Of a DNA stretch of 64,000 nt, positions 62,201 to 64,000 are shown piece after piece (positions within the stretch are counted from its first letter, which is position 1; every line of letters starts with the position of its first letter). Source of the DNA: Pontibacter oryzae (GTDB taxonomy: Bacteria > Bacteroidota > Bacteroidia > Cytophagales > Hymenobacteraceae); assembly GCF_003576375.1 (NCBI RefSeq), contig NZ_QWGE01000001.1:248001-312000 (forward strand). Reading direction: 5' to 3'. The notes under the pieces were generated by a model that saw only the letters and a program-made list of their open reading frames with translations, ran no database searches and had not been told where the DNA came from. The position numbers were made by a program, and so were the translations under genes.

Positions 62201-64000
62201 TTATTTTTTGAGTTGGATGATAAAGGTTGTGCCTACCCCTACCTCACTTTCTGCCGAGATGCTACCGCCCATTGCTTTGATCTGAGCTTGCGCTATAAAG
62301 AGCCCGATTCCTTTACTATTTTCCTGCCTATGGAAACGTTGGTACAAACCGAACAAACGGTCTTTGTATCTCTTGAGGTCAATGCCCAAACCACTGTCTG
62401 AAAAGCGAATCTCAATGCCCTTGCCTACATGTTTTGTACACAGCTTTATGTTAAGGTCCCGTTCCGGGGAGCGGTATTTGATGGCATTAGTGAGCAGGTT
62501 GAGAAAGATACTGTGTAGGTAGCTCGGGTTTGCGTAAGCATACTCCGCTTCATTGCACGCTACAGACACTTTTGCACCGCTCTCCTGAACAAGACTTTCA
62601 ATAGATTTTAAAACCTCCTCAAAGCTGCTCTGAACATGTATATGCTCCAGCTTAAGCCCATTGTTGTTCTTGATGATCAGTACATCCAGCAAATCCTCCA
62701 GCGTGTCATTCAGTTTGTGCGTGGCCTCGTTAAACTTGTCTATCAATTTCCGGTTCATCGGGTCAATGATGGCATCTAGCTTTACGAGTTTAAGTATACC
62801 TAGCAGGTTTGCCAGCGGAGCCCGCAGGTTATGCGAGGTAATATATGAGAATTGCTTGAGATCAGAGTTGTTTTGCTTTAGCTCCTCAATGAGTAGCTCG
62901 CGCTCTACTTCATACGTTTTCGCCTCAGTTACATCATGCATGGCACCAACCAGGCGTGTTGCTTTCAGGTTACTGTCGCGTATAATGTATGCGCGGTCCA
63001 ACACATGAGCATAAGAACCATCTTTTTTAATGAACCTATACTCTTCTTGCCACAAGTCCACGTTGGTAGCCAGGATCGCTTTATGGAGGGACTGCTCAAT
63101 GCGTCTCTGATCATCCGGATGAATGCGCGAAATACGTATATCGGCGTGCTCATCTTCGCGGGCCTCATGCCCAAATATCTTTTCGAAAACCGGCCCGCTG
63201 TAAATTTTGTCCGTCAACACATCCCATTCCCAAATAGCATCATTGATGGCAGCTGTCGCTAAGTCATAGCGCTCATTGCTCTGGCGCAATGCTTTCTCAA
63301 TAGTTTTGTTCTCCAGTAAGATTTGCAACAAGTTGTTAGAGCTCTCTATAGAGTGCTCTTCTTCAGGGGTAGGCAGCCTCTTTTCCTGATAATACACGGC
63401 GAATGTGCCCATAACCCTTTGGGTAGAGCTGATGATAGGTATAGACCAGCAGGATTTTAAGTTTGCGCGTGTTGTAATACTGTTTAGTTCCTCCCAGTTA
63501 GGGTCTGCTCCAATATCTATTGAGAATTCTTTTTTTGCTTTAACGGCAGCCGTGCCGCAGCATCCGAGCCCTTCTCTTACTGCAACGCCGTTAATGGCTT
63601 GCAGGAAATAATTGGGCAAGCTTGGGGCTGCCAAAGTATAAAGACATCCGCCTTCGACCAGCAGTACAGAACACAGCATACCCGGATGAATTCGCTCTAA
63701 ACCTCTTAAGTAGTAGTTTACTGTATCTTTAAGGTCACTATCCGGTTTTATATTAAGCTCCAGCACTTTTTTACCTAAGTGATCCAGCTCCTCGGCATGC
63801 CTTTGCTTGGTTATGTCCTTAAAGTAAACCGACAAGCCTTCTTCCGAAGGATAGGCACTAATGCTGAGCCACGTCTTGAAAACCGAGTAGTAACCGATAA
63901 AGCTAACTGGCTTATACTTGCTCTGAGCCAGGTATAGTTTTTTGTAAAGGCCGTTCAGGCTGGGGTTCATGAACACGTCCCGGAGGTCTTGGTGCAGGAG
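62201..64000 (-). CDS. PAS-GAF-PAS sensor histidine kinase, 5' end outside window
   Basis: The frame is open to the window end, so the N-terminus is missing; a GTG at 63976 is internal, because the residues before it (LLHQDLRDVF) continue a PAS domain. Visible order: PAS remainder with SAYPSEEGLSVYFKDIT, GAF at about 75-225, PAS with WEWDVLTDKIYSGPVFEKIF, HisKA with SYITSHNLRAPLANLLG (His 382 counted from the GTG), and HATPase with NLLTNAIKYRSP, FSDSGLGID and GIGLFIAQ. No receiver domain at the C-terminus. Orphan kinase with no regulator gene adjacent in view. Confidence 0.92.
   Translation of the reverse strand, partial: LLHQDLRDVFMNPSLNGLYKKLYLAQSKYKPVSFIGYYSVFKTWLSISAYPSEEGLSVYFKDITKQRHAEELDHLGKKVLELNIKPDSDLKDTVNYYLRGLERIHPGMLCSVLLVEGGCLYTLAAPSLPNYFLQAINGVAVREGLGCCGTAAVKAKKEFSIDIGADPNWEELNSITTRANLKSCWSIPIISSTQRVMGTFAVYYQEKRLPTPEEEHSIESSNNLLQILLENKTIEKALRQSNERYDLATAAINDAIWEWDVLTDKIYSGPVFEKIFGHEAREDEHADIRISRIHPDDQRRIEQSLHKAILATNVDLWQEEYRFIKKDGSYAHVLDRAYIIRDSNLKATRLVGAMHDVTEAKTYEVERELLIEELKQNNSDLKQFSYITSHNLRAPLANLLGILKLVKLDAIIDPMNRKLIDKFNEATHKLNDTLEDLLDVLIIKNNNGLKLEHIHVQSSFEEVLKSIESLVQESGAKVSVACNEAEYAYANPSYLHSIFLNLLTNAIKYRSPERDLNIKLCTKHVGKGIEIRFSDSGLGIDLKRYKDRLFGLYQRFHRQENSKGIGLFIAQAQIKAMGGSISAESEVGVGTTFIIQLKK

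Overview
The window looks like chromosomal DNA of a marine or shoreline Bacteroidota, most likely Cytophagales/Hymenobacteraceae (Pontibacter-like). The evidence is a SusC/SusD polysaccharide-utilisation locus, lipoproteins with Bacteroidota-style lipoboxes, an LruC-domain surface protein, and FucP-type and ExuT-type MFS carriers. The genus is inferred from overall gene style, not from a marker gene. I saw no rRNA, tRNA, CRISPR array, insertion sequence or phage gene.

1-10.6 kb is a loose run of small, mostly monocistronic genes, all on the minus strand. They are an AraC regulator, a membrane class III nucleotide cyclase, an SDR oxidoreductase, two short Crp/Fnr-type regulators, two pirins followed by a DoxX protein, small membrane proteins, an SRPBCC protein and a STAS-like protein. 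Spacers here are AT-rich, and several contain hairpins.

10.8-17.8 kb is a mannitol/fructose module. A LacI regulator is divergent from mannitol 2-dehydrogenase, a FucP-like transporter, an outer-membrane protein and a fructokinase. Two tandem LacI-type palindromes lie in the divergent promoter region. Class I fructose-1,6-bisphosphatase follows, convergent, behind a long bidirectional terminator.

17.8-40.4 kb is a complete alginate locus in two minus-strand operons. The distal one runs SusC, SusD, a TIG-domain surface glycan-binding lipoprotein, a terminator-like hairpin, a PL6 lyase, a PL17 lyase and a heparinase II/III-type lyase. The proximal one runs a two-domain PL6, PL17, KdgF, an ExuT-like MFS carrier, a DEH reductase-like SDR, KDG kinase and KDPG aldolase. 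A FadR/GntR regulator lies upstream. An almost identical palindrome (ATTGGTTAACCAAT) precedes both operons and the regulator, so the regulon can be read from the sequence. Mannitol and alginate are both abundant brown-algal carbon sources, so 10.8-40.4 kb reads as one brown-algae island in which FBPase supplies hexose during growth on alginate-derived trioses.

40.8-42.9 kb holds an LruC/DUF4114-type lipoprotein. 43.1-56.7 kb is a tightly packed 12-gene exopolysaccharide operon on the minus strand. In transcription order it is a stand-alone response regulator, a sugar transferase fused to a degenerate receiver domain, a half-length TolC-like protein, a Wzc-like protein with eroded kinase motifs, a Wzx flippase, a Wzy/ligase-like protein, two GT2 enzymes, a GT4, another GT-B enzyme, a hexapeptide acyltransferase and a membrane GT2.

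57.4-64 kb contains galactose mutarotase, a plus-strand pair (YqcI/YcgG heme N-hydroxylase-like protein plus a DUF1989 protein), a DUF808 membrane protein, and a PAS/GAF histidine kinase whose 5' end lies beyond the window. The two least ordinary features are the pseudo-receiver sugar transferase next to an intact response regulator and the YqcI/YcgG-DUF1989 pair.
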